A stretch of 42,893 bases of DNA from Halorubrum sp. GN11_10-6_MGM (GCF_005435165.1 NZ_SGUC01000026.1:1-42893), one strand, 5' to 3'; positions 16,222 to 24,364 are shown, counted from the stretch's first letter. Made by a program: numbers and translations. Notes: generated by a model not told the origin, from the letters alone.

Positions 16222-17147
16222 GCGCGAACGACACCGACGCCGCGAGCGACACCGGAAGCATCGACCGCGCGACCGACCGCGGGACCGACCACGCGACCGA
16301 CGCCGCCGCCGAGGCGAACGGGCCGGTCGTCGACCTCGCCGACGTCACGTTCGGTTACACGGCGACGCCGGTCGTCGAGGACGTGTCGCTGACCGTCGAC
16401 CCCGGCGAGTACGTCGCCGTCATCGGCCCGAACGGCTCCGGGAAGTCGACGCTGATGCGGCTGCTGCTCGGGCTGCTCGCCCCCGATGCGGGGACGGCCC
16501 GGCTGTTCGGCGAGGACGCGGAGCGGTTCGACGACGGGGAGCGCGTGGGCTACGTCGCCCAGCAGGCCAGCGCCGCGAAGGAGATGCCGATCACCGTCCG
16601 CGAGGTCGTGAAGATGGGTCGGTTCCCGTACGTCGGAGTCGACCGGCTCTCCGACGGGGACGAGACGGTCGTCGAGGACCTGTTCGACGAGCCGGTGCGA
16701 ACGGCGCGGCGAACGGCCAACGCGGTCTCGGGGCGGCTCGCGGCCGCAGACTGGGAGATCGTCGACGACGCGCTCGCGACCGTCGGGATGAGCGCGTTCG
16801 CCGACCGGCGCATCGGACAGCTCTCCGGCGGGCAGCGCCAGCGGGTGTTCATCGCCCGGGCGCTGGCGGGCGAGGCCGACCTGCTCGTGTTGGACGAGCC
16901 GACCGTCGGCGTCGACGCCGAGTCGGTCGACGCGTTCTACGACCTGCTCGGCGCGCTCAACGACGCGGGCATCACCGTGCTCCTCATCGAGCACGACCTC
17001 GGGGCGGTCGTCGAGCACGCCGACCGCGTCGTCTGCCTCAACCGCGAGGTGTACTTCGACGGCTCGACGGACGAGTTCGTCGAGAGCGACGCCTTAGCGC
17101 GGGCGTTCGGTACCGAGGCGCGCTTCCTCACGGGGGGTGCGGAATGA
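16218..17147 (+). CDS. Metal ABC transporter ATPase (ZnuC-like)
   Basis: The product is 309 aa. It hydrolyses ATP to drive the permease encoded next. The first 35 residues are a Thr/Asp/Ala-rich extension. Walker A is GPNGSGKST (70-78), the Q-loop is YVAQQASAAKEMP, the signature is LSGGQRQR (202-209) and Walker B is LLVLDEPTVGVD (222-233), with the H-loop in LLIEHDL. An insertion of about 37 residues (141-177, RLSDGDETVVEDLFDEPVRT) lies between the Q-loop and the signature and is not usual in ZnuC. The ATG overlaps the stop of the binding-protein gene (ATGA), and its own stop overlaps the permease start in the same way. Confidence 0.9.
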   Translation: MSANDTDAASDTGSIDRATDRGTDHATDAAAEANGPVVDLADVTFGYTATPVVEDVSLTVDPGEYVAVIGPNGSGKSTLMRLLLGLLAPDAGTARLFGEDAERFDDGERVGYVAQQASAAKEMPITVREVVKMGRFPYVGVDRLSDGDETVVEDLFDEPVRTARRTANAVSGRLAAADWEIVDDALATVGMSAFADRRIGQLSGGQRQRVFIARALAGEADLLVLDEPTVGVDAESVDAFYDLLGALNDAGITVLLIEHDLGAVVEHADRVVCLNREVYFDGSTDEFVESDALARAFGTEARFLTGGAE

Positions 17148-18310
17148 GCGATCCGCTGACGGCCGCGGTCGCCGCGTGGCTCGTCGCCGCCGTCGACCAG
17201 TCGCTCGGCGCGGCCGACCTGCCATTGACGCTCGCCGCGGTCGACAGCTCGGCGGCGCTCGCCGCGGTGAGGCACTCGGCAGCGATCGCCTTACAGGGCG
17301 GCCTCGCCGACGTCGGCCGGGCCGTCTTCGGCGTCCTCCTGTGGGTGTTAGACCAGTGGTACTGGCTGATGGACTGGGCGTACTACTTCACGGGACTGGA
17401 GATGCTGGACCCGCGCTACCGGTACATGCACCGGGCGCTCTTGGTCGGGCTCTGCGTCGGCGTGATGGCGCCGCTGATCGGGACCTTCCTCGTCCACCGA
17501 CAGCTCGCGCTGATCGGGGACGCGCTGGCGCACACGGCGTTCGCCGGGGTCGCGGTGGGACTGTTCCTGAACGCCGTCATCGACCTCGGGGTGTCGCCGT
17601 ACCTCACCGCGGTCGTCGTGGCGATGATCGCCGCGCTGTTCATCGAGCTCATCTCCGAGACGACGGACGCGTACAACGACGTCTCGATGGCGATCGTCCT
17701 CTCGACCGGCTTCGCGTTGGGGACGACGCTCATCAGTCTCAACGCGGGCGGGCTCGCGGTCGGCGTGAACCAGTTCCTCTTCGGGAACCTCTCGACGGTG
17801 TCGCCCCAGAGCGCGGCGATCCTGCTGGTGCTTTTCGCCGTCATCGTCGGGACGGTCGCGGTGACGCGCAACCAGCTCCTGTACGTGACGTTCGACGAGA
17901 CCGCCGCCGAAGTCTCGGGGATCTCCGTCAACTGGTACAACCGCGTGATGGTGATGTTGACGGCGCTGGTAGTCGTCGGCGCGATGCAGATCATGGGTGT
18001 CATCCTCGTCGCGGCGATGCTGGTCGTGCCCGTGGCGGGCGCGACGCAGGTGTCGCGCAGCTTCACCGAGTCGCTCGTCGTCTCGGTCGTCCTCGCGGAG
18101 CTCGCGGTCCTCCTCGGCATCGGCGTCGCCTACTACGGCGGCGTCACCGCCGGCGGGGTGATCGTGCTCGTCGCCGTGGGGATCTACGTCTGCGCGGTGG
18201 GGATCGGAAAGCTTCAGTCGGCCCGCGGCGAGCGTGAGATCACCGACATGGGGAGCATCGAAACCGACGGCGCCGACGGCGGCGCCGGAACCGGAGGTGA
18301 TCGACCGTGA
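17144..18310 (+). CDS. Metal ABC transporter permease (ZnuB-like)
   Basis: The product is 388 aa. The conserved permease core starts near residue 94 (YMHRALLVGLCVGVMAPLIG) and includes FLVHRQLALIGDALAHTAFA and GVILVAAMLVVPVAGATQ. About eight helices form the translocation path. The first 90 residues are an extension with one or two extra hydrophobic segments (GRAVFGVLLWVLDQWYWL), not typical of ZnuB. A short acidic tail follows the last helix. It overlaps the ATPase gene upstream and the regulator gene downstream (GTGA, 18307-18310). Confidence 0.88.
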   Translation: MSDPLTAAVAAWLVAAVDQSLGAADLPLTLAAVDSSAALAAVRHSAAIALQGGLADVGRAVFGVLLWVLDQWYWLMDWAYYFTGLEMLDPRYRYMHRALLVGLCVGVMAPLIGTFLVHRQLALIGDALAHTAFAGVAVGLFLNAVIDLGVSPYLTAVVVAMIAALFIELISETTDAYNDVSMAIVLSTGFALGTTLISLNAGGLAVGVNQFLFGNLSTVSPQSAAILLVLFAVIVGTVAVTRNQLLYVTFDETAAEVSGISVNWYNRVMVMLTALVVVGAMQIMGVILVAAMLVVPVAGATQVSRSFTESLVVSVVLAELAVLLGIGVAYYGGVTAGGVIVLVAVGIYVCAVGIGKLQSARGEREITDMGSIETDGADGGAGTGGDRP

Positions 18311-19122
18311 CGGCCGAGGAGAGCGGAGCCGGCGGCGGCGGAGACGAGGCCGACCGCGACGGGGGATCCGGAACCGAGGGCGGCGAGAGATCCGGGGCCG
18401 ACGCCGGCGACGACGGGTCCGGCCCGAGGGCGTCGTCGGACGTGATCAGCGCGGTGATGGAGGATTACATCAAGTCGATCTACGCCATCGAGCGCGACAC
18501 CGGGGAGCGGGTGTCGACCTCCGCGCTCGCCGACTACCTCGACGTCACCGCGCCGACGGTCTCCTCGATGATCAAGAAGCTGGAGGAGCGCGGGCTGGTC
18601 GACCGGGAGGAGTACAAGGGCGTGACGCTCACCGAGGAGGGCGAGGTCGTGGCGCTCGAGATCCTGCGACACCACCGGCTCCTGGAGGCGTTCCTGACCG
18701 AGCAGCTCGACTACAGCTGGGTCGACGTCCACGACGAGGCCGACCGGCTCGAACACCACGTCTCGGAGAAGCTGAGCGATCGAATCGCCGAGGCGCTCGG
18801 GAATCCGCCGGTCGACCCGCACGGCGACCCGATCCCCGACGCCGACCTCTCGCTCCCGGAGGCGGGCGAGACCGTCCGGCTGGTCGACGCGGACGAGGGC
18901 GACCGCGTGATCGTCCAGCGGATCCGACACCAGGGCGACGCGGAGCTGCGCTACCTCGCCGACGCCGGGGTCCGGCCGGGCGCCGAGCTCACCGTCGTCG
19001 ACGTCGCGCCGTTCGGCATGGTCACCGTCGAGACGCCGTCGGACGAGCAGAGCCTCCCGGCCGAGATCGCGCGCCTCATCGAGGCCGAGCCCGCCGACGG
19101 CGCCGAGGGAGACGGCTCCTGA
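18307..19122 (+). CDS. DtxR/SirR-family metal-dependent transcriptional regulator
   Basis: The product is 271 aa if translation starts at the overlapping GTG (GTGA with the permease stop). The first 43 residues are Gly/Asp low complexity; the conserved protein begins around ISAVMEDYIKSIYAIE. A winged helix-turn-helix (about 65-110, VSTSALADYLDVTAPTVSSM), a metal-binding dimerisation domain (LEILRHHRLLEAFLTEQL, DEADRLEHHVSE) and a C-terminal FeoA/SH3-like domain (LADAGVRPGAELTVVDVAPF) follow. The family represses metal uptake when its metal is bound, so autoregulation of this operon is likely. The residue matching Glu11 of MntR is Lys here, so the metal site is not MntR-like in full. The next gene is convergent. 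Confidence 0.87.
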   Translation: MTAEESGAGGGGDEADRDGGSGTEGGERSGADAGDDGSGPRASSDVISAVMEDYIKSIYAIERDTGERVSTSALADYLDVTAPTVSSMIKKLEERGLVDREEYKGVTLTEEGEVVALEILRHHRLLEAFLTEQLDYSWVDVHDEADRLEHHVSEKLSDRIAEALGNPPVDPHGDPIPDADLSLPEAGETVRLVDADEGDRVIVQRIRHQGDAELRYLADAGVRPGAELTVVDVAPFGMVTVETPSDEQSLPAEIARLIEAEPADGAEGDGS

Positions 19123-19173
19123 GCCCTCCCGTCCGCCGGAGTCACCGGTTTTGAACGAACGCGCTCGGCCGAC

Positions 19174-20863
19174 TCACTCGTTCTGAACGAACGGGCCCGA
19201 ACAGTCGTACTCGATCAGCTCGAATCGCCCGTCGGCCAGCACCGTCCCGTTGTAGGGGTCGGTCCGCTCGTACAGCTGGTAGACGGTGACGTTCTCGACG
19301 CCGGTCGCGTGAGTTCGGTTCCACTCCGCACAGAGGTAGTTCGCGAGGTACGAACGGTGATCCTCGTTTGCCCCCGACTCGACGTTAGAGAGGTACTTCC
19401 GCCAGCGGGCGGTCGGGTACGTCGCGTCGACGCTCGGCGGTCGATCCAGCGAGACCGGTGCGTCGTGTAACACGTCGCGCTCGCTCCCGTTTTCGAGGAC
19501 CCCGGGCGCCGCGAACCAGTGGGTCGTGCGGACGGGTTCCGGCGCGAACATCTGCCAGTGTTGGTCCATCTCGACGGTTTCGAGGACGTCTTCGCCGGGC
19601 TCCGGCACCTCGGCGTACCCGACCGACGCCGCGCTCGAAAGGAGGATCAACGCGACGAAGGCGGCGGGCACCACCGTCGCGAAGACGGCGCGGCCGCGTT
19701 CGATCCCCGAAGAGAGGGAGTCGCCGAGGCGGGCGCGATCGCTGCGGCGGACGCGGTCGCCGAGGGACGAGCGCGACGGCGACGGATCGAGCGACGCGAG
19801 CCTCCCCCCCGGCGGATTCGAGCCGCGCCCGCCAGCGATCGAGGGTCTCGGACGGTCCGAACCGGTCGAGTCCGCGCTCGGCGGCGTCCCAGACCGGCGT
19901 CTGGAAGAACGGAAGGAAGCCGACGACGGAGATGATCGGAAAGAGGTCGATCCGCATCGTGGCCGCCATCCCGAGATGAGTGCCGACGAACAGCGAGGCG
20001 AGCGCGGCGCGCGGAATCCCCGTGAGAACGACCAGAAGCGGCGAGGCGAAAAGCAGGGCGACCCACACGAACGTGGCCGCCCGCAGCAGGGCGGGGAACT
20101 GGCCGAGGTGGTTCCCGAGGTGGTAGGTGAAATGGTCCGCCTGCATGACGTACGCGACCGCCTCGCCGCCCAGCCAGAGGTCGCCCTCCAGCTTGTGAAC
20201 GGCGTTCGTGACGTACATCACCAGTATCTGGAGGAGCACTCCCATCGAAGCGACGGTCGCCACCGCGGGACCGCGGCGGCGTCCCGTGTCGGCGTCGGAC
20301 GCGGAGTCGCCCGCGGCGGCCCCGTGATCGCTCGCGGAGCCGCCTCCGTGACCGCCCGCGGCGTCCGCTCGCCTGAGGGCGTCGACCGACCAGCGCGAGC
20401 CGAGCGGGAGGAAGAAGCCCCAGAAGAGCAGCATCGCCAGAAGGGCGTCGCCCGCGTTCAACACCATCGGGTTCCGGGCCTGAAGCGAGAGCAACAGGAG
20501 CCACGAGACGGCGGTGGCGAGCCGCGTTCGGTACCCCACGAGCAGCGCGAGCGCGACGACGCCCGCGACCGCGAACAGCGACGCGACGGCCCACGACTCG
20601 CCGGAGAGCGCGTGGAGCGAATACGCGCCCGAGTAGTCGGCGAACAGCGCGCGACGCGGGAGGACGCCGGCGTCGGTGTAGAAGGCGGTAAGGGACCGAG
20701 CGCGGCGGAGCAGGTCGGCGATCAGGATGGCTCCGAGTCCGATCCGGAAGGCGGCGAGCGCGCGCGTGTCCACCGCCGTCCGCGCGGCGAGGGCGGCCGA
20801 GAGCCGACGGACGGCCGCCGAGAGCCTCGATCTGAGCGTTCCGAGGAAAGAAGTTCGAGCCAT
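19174..20863 (-). pseudogene. HTTM-domain membrane protein, broken by a frameshift in a G7 tract
   Basis: The N-terminal frame (ATG 20863, about 350 aa) encodes an HTTM (vitamin K-dependent carboxylase-like) membrane domain: TRALAAFRIGLGAILIADLL, AFYTDAGVLPRRALF, ARNPMVLNAGDALLAMLLF. The C-terminal part lies in another frame (to 19174): a membrane helix, then VEMDQHWQMFAPEPVRTTHW, TYPTARWRKYLSN and NYLCAEWNRTHATG. The two meet at seven C on the + strand (19804-19810); six would restore one protein of about 560 aa. Past that point the original frame becomes Arg/Pro-rich, as noncoding frames do here. It is either a real inactivation or a homopolymer sequencing error. The domain is related to gamma-glutamyl carboxylase, but the substrate in Archaea is unknown. 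Confidence 0.85.
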
Positions 20864-20937
20864 CGTGCGATACCCGTTTTGTTGGAACAGCTCTGAAAAC
20901 GGCATAAGCCTTCCGTACGCCCGAACGGTGGCTCACG

Positions 20938-20992
20938 TCTCGGTGGCCGGTCGGCGGCGTCTTGGTGGCCGGTCGGCGGCGTCTCGGTGGCC
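20938..20992. repeat. 22-bp tandem repeat, 2.5 copies
   Basis: The unit tctcggtggccggtcggcgg plus cg occurs at 20938-20959, 20960-20981 (one mismatch) and 20982-20992 (partial). It lies in the spacer between the divergent HTTM and DCC genes, about 60 nt before the DCC start, where it could affect promoter spacing. Nothing else is visible in the 20864-21052 spacer apart from a TATA-like ggcataagcc near 20901-20910. Confidence 0.8.
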
Positions 20993-21052
20993 CGAACCGA
21001 AGCCGAGGCGACCGGAATCCTGAACTGCGCGGCCGTCCAAGTGCGGCCGGTA

Positions 21053-21469
21053 ATGGAGCGGGAGATCCCCGACGACGCCGCGGTCGTGCTCTTCGACGGC
21101 GTCTGTAACCTCTGTAGCGGGTTCGTACAGTTCATCGTCCCCCGCGACCCCGAGGGGAAGTACCGGTTCGCCTCGCTACAGTCCGACGTCGGACGGGCGC
21201 TGCTGGCGGAACACGGTCTCCCGACCGACGAGCTGGAGTCGATCGTCCTGATCGAAGACGGCGAGGCCTACGTGAAATCGGCCGCTGTCATTCGGATCGC
21301 GAGGGGACTCGGCGGCCGTTATCGGCTGCTCTCGCCGTTCCGACACGTCCCGGCGCCGGTCCGCGACCGCGTGTACGACTTCGTCGCCGACCACCGATAC
21401 CGGTGGTTCGGCAAGAAGGACCGGTGTATGATGCCGTCCGGCGACATGGAGTCGCGGTTCATAGAGTGA
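21053..21469 (+). CDS. DCC family thiol-disulfide oxidoreductase (DUF393)
   Basis: The product is 138 aa. The N-terminal VVLFDGVCNLCSGFVQFIV contains the CxxC redox pair and the DxxCxxC motif that names the family. The conserved DPEGKYRFASLQSD and SPFRHVPAPVRDRVYDFVA follow. It is predicted to be a small cytoplasmic thioredoxin-fold protein; the electron partner is not known. The ATG at 21053 was preferred over an in-frame start at 20987 because family members begin just before the DGVC motif. It is divergent from the HTTM gene. HTTM and DCC domains often occur next to each other or fused in other organisms, so the pair probably works together. Confidence 0.88.
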   Translation: MEREIPDDAAVVLFDGVCNLCSGFVQFIVPRDPEGKYRFASLQSDVGRALLAEHGLPTDELESIVLIEDGEAYVKSAAVIRIARGLGGRYRLLSPFRHVPAPVRDRVYDFVADHRYRWFGKKDRCMMPSGDMESRFIE

Positions 21470-21511
21470 GCGGGACGCCTCACGGGAGGTCGGCGACGCT
21501 GTTCTCGCCGC

Positions 21512-22066
21512 TCACGCCGCGTCGCGTCGCTCGTAGGTGACGAACGCGAGGTCGCCGTCGGTCTCCCGGTGGCGTTCGACCCACGCCTCGGCGTCCCACT
21601 CCGGGAATCTGGTGTCGCCGTCGGGACGCTCGGGGATCTCGGTGACGACCATCCGGTCGGCGCGGTCGAGGAACGCCTCGTACACCGTCGCGCCGCCGAT
21701 GACGTAGACGGCGTCGACGCCGCGGGCGCCGGCGTCGGCGGTCGCGCGCTCGACGGCGTCCTCGATGCCGTGGGCCACGACCGCGCCGTCGGGGAGGTCG
21801 TCGTCATCGATCGGGCGGGTAGTCAACACGACGCTGGTGCGGTCGGGGAGCGGGCCGCCGAGCCGGTCGGCGATGCCCGCGTACGTCTTCCGGCCGACGA
21901 TCACCGGGTGGCCGGTCGTGAGCCGCTTGAAGTGCGCGAGGTCCGCGGGGTAGTGCCACGGCATCCCGTCGTCGTCGCCGATGGTCCCGTCCTCGGCGAC
22001 CGCGGCGACGAGGACGAGATCGGGGTCGGCGGGCGCGCTCCCGTCGGCGCCGTCGGCGTCCGCCAT
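21512..22066 (-). CDS. folA: Dihydrofolate reductase
   Basis: The product is 184 aa. It reduces dihydrofolate to tetrahydrofolate with NADPH. Family motifs are VAAVAEDGTIGDDDGMPWHYP (15-40, including the M-P-W substrate loop), a catalytic acidic residue at about Asp42 (ADLAHFKRL), VIVGRKTY (55-62), and VYVIGGATVYEAFL for NADPH binding. A 15-residue Asp/Ala-rich N-terminal extension precedes the first strand. Its ATG overlaps the thyA stop by one base (TGATG), so it is translated by coupling with thyA. The pairing makes sense because ThyA produces dihydrofolate that FolA recycles. Confidence 0.93.
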   Translation of the reverse strand: MADADGADGSAPADPDLVLVAAVAEDGTIGDDDGMPWHYPADLAHFKRLTTGHPVIVGRKTYAGIADRLGGPLPDRTSVVLTTRPIDDDDLPDGAVVAHGIEDAVERATADAGARGVDAVYVIGGATVYEAFLDRADRMVVTEIPERPDGDTRFPEWDAEAWVERHRETDGDLAFVTYERRDAA

Positions 22067-23094
22067 CACTCGGCGACCGCGAACGAGATGCCGTCCGCGG
22101 AGTCGTAGTCGACGACCTCGACGTCCTCGTAGGTGAGCTCGTCGAGCGGCACGTCCGCGATCTCGATCCGCGGCCGGTCGCGGGGGGTCCGCGAGAGCTG
22201 TTCGAGGAGGCCGGGCACGTGGTCGTACTCCTCCTGTCCGTTCGGCTCGTCGGGGGCGGTGCGCTCGACCCAGCTCTTCACGTCGAGGTACCCCTCCTTG
22301 CGCTCGACGTTCGCGAGCCGCTCCTGAACGTACCGGAGGTTGTTCGCGTACCACTTTCCGCGGTCGCCGCGGCCGCAGTAGACGTGCGCGTCGACGACAG
22401 TGTGGCCGAACTCGCCGACCTCGAAGCCGGTCCGCTGGGCTAAGGCGTTCGCGAGCAGCGCGTACGCCGCGATGTTGAACGGGACGCCGAGCGCGATGTC
22501 CCCCGAGCGCTGCGTCAGGTGGAGGTTGAGCCGACCGTCTTGGACGTTCACCACGAAGGTGTAGTGACAGGGCGGCAGCGTCGAGACGGCGGCGTTCGCG
22601 GGATGCCACGCGTTCACGACCATCCGGCGGGAGTGGGGGTTCTCTTCGAGCGTGTCGAGGACGTACTGGATCTGGTCGAAGGTGCGTCGCGTCGTCCCGT
22701 CGGCGTCCTCCTCGACGGTGACCCAGCGCTCGGCGTCGTCGGGCCACGTCTCGCCGGGGAGCGCGGCGTCGTCGTCCGGAACCGGGTAGCGGCGCCAGAA
22801 CCGCCCGTACGCCGTGTCGAGCCTGCCCTCGTCGTCGGCCCACGCGTCCCAGATCTTCGTCTCCTCGCGGAGGTTCCGGACGTGCTCCTCGCCGGAGAGG
22901 TACCACAGCACCTCGTGGATGAGCGAGTTCCAGCGGTAGCCGTCCATCTTCTTGGTGGTTAAGAGAGGGAATCCCTCCGCGAGATCGACGGTGTACTGCC
23001 CGCTGAACGTCGCGATGGTGTCGACGCCGGTCCGGTTCGGCTTGTACGTGCCCGTCGAGAGCGCGTCGTCGACGAGGTCGAGGTACTGTTGCAT
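22066..23094 (-). CDS. thyA: Thymidylate synthase (ThyA type)
   Basis: The product is 342 aa. It methylates dUMP to dTMP using methylene-tetrahydrofolate. The catalytic Cys176 is in the LPPCHYTF motif. QRSGDIALGVPFNIAAYALL and the phosphate-binding HSRRMVVNAWHP are intact, as is the N-terminal FPLLTTKK. An acidic insertion (about residues 105-135) between the conserved blocks is typical of haloarchaeal enzymes. It starts at the ATG at 23094; the spacer up to 23236 contains AT-rich ataaca and ttattagg elements on the - strand, but no single TATA box at the leaderless distance, so a leader of some tens of nt is likely. Confidence 0.94.
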   Translation of the reverse strand: MQQYLDLVDDALSTGTYKPNRTGVDTIATFSGQYTVDLAEGFPLLTTKKMDGYRWNSLIHEVLWYLSGEEHVRNLREETKIWDAWADDEGRLDTAYGRFWRRYPVPDDDAALPGETWPDDAERWVTVEEDADGTTRRTFDQIQYVLDTLEENPHSRRMVVNAWHPANAAVSTLPPCHYTFVVNVQDGRLNLHLTQRSGDIALGVPFNIAAYALLANALAQRTGFEVGEFGHTVVDAHVYCGRGDRGKWYANNLRYVQERLANVERKEGYLDVKSWVERTAPDEPNGQEEYDHVPGLLEQLSRTPRDRPRIEIADVPLDELTYEDVEVVDYDSADGISFAVAE

Positions 23095-23236
23095 TGGTGG
23101 TGTCCCGCGCCGGGACGGACGGCCGCCGGCGCGGACTGTTATCGGGTGAAACGAGTCGGGACACCTAATAACGTTGATCCAACGGCCGACCTCGGCCGGG
23201 ACCCGAGCGGGTTTACGGGAGGATCGTTTGGTGGCG

Positions 23237-23833
23237 TCATCGGTACCGTTCAGGCACGTATGGGTCCAGTACCGCCGGTAATAGCGGGAAGAACACCGCG
23301 GCGGCGTCCGCGAGGCGCCGACGGAGGACCGCGTACACGGCGGCGACGATCACCGTGGCGACGACGAGCCGGCGGAGCGGCCCGTCGAGCAAGAGATACA
23401 GCGGGACCGACAAGGCGACGGAGAGTGCGAAGTCCTCGACTGCGCCGTCGTACCGGACGCCGCGGCGGGGGGCGATCCACCGCTTCCGGTGGTGGTCGTA
23501 CACCGCCTTGTTGGAGTTACCCTCCCACGGGCGGAGCTCCAGCCCGCCGCCGTACATGTCGGTGACGCTGTGGAACGCCGCGCCGAGGAGGAAGAACGCG
23601 ACGCCGACCGTGACCGGCGACGGCGCCAACACCGCGGCGAGCAGCGCCGGAGCCGCGATCACCGGGTAGTACACCGGATAGTGGAGCGTCCGCCGGTGGC
23701 CGACGTACATGTCTAGGTCCGGCGTGAGGCCGCCGAGGAAGCCGGCGGCGAATCCGATCGGTGCCAGCTCCGGCACCAGAAATGCCAGCGGAGCCGCGAG
23801 CAGCATCCCCGCCAGCACGTGGGTCGGAAGCAT
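23237..23833 (-). CDS. YdjM-like membrane-bound metal-dependent hydrolase family protein
   Basis: The product is 198 aa with about four to five membrane helices. It has the family pattern of histidines and acidic residues close to membrane faces: LPTHVLAGMLLA, GFLGGLTPDLDMYVGHRRTLHY and LLGAAFHSVTDMYGG. These could hold a metal, and members are annotated as putative hydrolases (LexA-regulated YdjM in bacteria). The substrate is unknown. The frame also allows a GTG one codon upstream (23836); a TATA-like gctcatatac (23861-23870 on the - strand) sits about 28-32 nt upstream of both, so either may be used. A 20-nt palindrome lies just upstream of this promoter. Confidence 0.8.
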   Translation of the reverse strand: MLPTHVLAGMLLAAPLAFLVPELAPIGFAAGFLGGLTPDLDMYVGHRRTLHYPVYYPVIAAPALLAAVLAPSPVTVGVAFFLLGAAFHSVTDMYGGGLELRPWEGNSNKAVYDHHRKRWIAPRRGVRYDGAVEDFALSVALSVPLYLLLDGPLRRLVVATVIVAAVYAVLRRRLADAAAVFFPLLPAVLDPYVPERYR

Positions 23834-23860
23834 CACAGTACACGAGTCGAGGCGACAAGC

Positions 23861-23870
23861 GTATATGAGC
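23861..23870 (-). promoter_or_regulatory. TATA box of the YdjM-like gene
   Basis: The - strand reads gctcatatac, about 30 nt upstream of the GTG/ATG start pair at 23836/23833. Confidence 0.5.
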
Positions 23871-23884
23871 GTGTCGCCCGTCGT

Positions 23885-23904
23885 GCGGCGTGTTTACACG
23901 CCGC
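23885..23904. promoter_or_regulatory. 20-nt palindrome, 9-2-9
   Basis: The arms gcggcgtgt and acacgccgc are exact reverse complements around tt. It lies 15 nt upstream of the TATA box of the YdjM-like gene and 32 nt beyond the stop of the small gene at 23936. It could be an operator for a dimeric regulator or an RNA hairpin ending the upstream transcript; there is no T-tract right after it on either strand. Confidence 0.5.
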
Positions 23905-23935
23905 TGCGCCGAGCGAGCGCGGACAGACGCGCCGC

Positions 23936-24322
23936 TCAGTGGAGGTACTCGAACGCGATCCGGACGTCGTCGTGTTCCTCGACGTCTTCCTTCACGCCGC
24001 GGAGCCCCTCCGCGATGTCGCGCCACTCCTCCGACCCGGACTCGGTCTCCTTGACGAACCGCCGTAAGACGGTCTCGGCGTCGGTCTCGACCGTCCGCGG
24101 AAGCAGCACGAACGTCTCGTCGCGGACTGCCGGTCCAATCTTGAGCCGGATCGCCTCCCCCTCCCGGATCTCGTGATAGAGGTCCCGTGCTATCTTCCGG
24201 TCCGGATGGTCGTAGCTGAGATCCTCGACCGCGTGGTGGAGCAGCCGCTGTATGGTGTCTCGGTCCGCGTTGTCGAACAGCGGCAGGGAGCGGCAGAAGA
24301 GCGTGTCCGGGGGAGTAGACAT
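23936..24322 (-). CDS. Unknown small acidic protein in the pentapeptide/phosphoesterase cassette
   Basis: The product is 128 aa, soluble, with no signal peptide and no membrane helix. The N-terminal STPPDTLFCRSLPLFDNADR is followed by a helical segment (DTIQRLLHHAVEDLSY), then HPDRKIARDLYHEIREGEAI, a strand-rich middle (RLKIGPAVRDETFVLLPR), and a charged helical C-terminus ending HDDVRIAFEYLH. I do not recognise the family. The ATG is 31 nt after the stop of the pentapeptide gene, with its own TATA-like sequence (- strand aaattaatacc) 27 nt upstream that overlaps the end of that gene. It can therefore be made with or without its neighbour. Local GC is lower than in flanking core genes by eye. 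Confidence 0.65.
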   Translation of the reverse strand: MSTPPDTLFCRSLPLFDNADRDTIQRLLHHAVEDLSYDHPDRKIARDLYHEIREGEAIRLKIGPAVRDETFVLLPRTVETDAETVLRRFVKETESGSEEWRDIAEGLRGVKEDVEEHDDVRIAFEYLH

Positions 24323-24344
24323 ACCGATTCCTGTTCGACCGGTG

Positions 24345-24364
24345 GTATTAATTTCACCGGTGAA
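24345..24364 (-). promoter_or_regulatory. Promoter of the small unknown gene overlapping a 12-bp palindrome
   Basis: On the - strand, aaattaatacc (24345-24354) is centred 27 nt before the ATG at 24322. Immediately upstream is the perfect palindrome ttcaccggtgaa (24353-24364), which also contains the stop codon of the pentapeptide gene. A site adjoining a TATA box could regulate TBP/TFB access; that is inference. Confidence 0.45.

Noticed and set aside
19148-19198. Short repeated sequence tgaacgaacg on both sides of the HTTM stop, similar in idea to the aminopeptidase fossil
   Set aside because: Only about 10 nt match, which can arise by chance.
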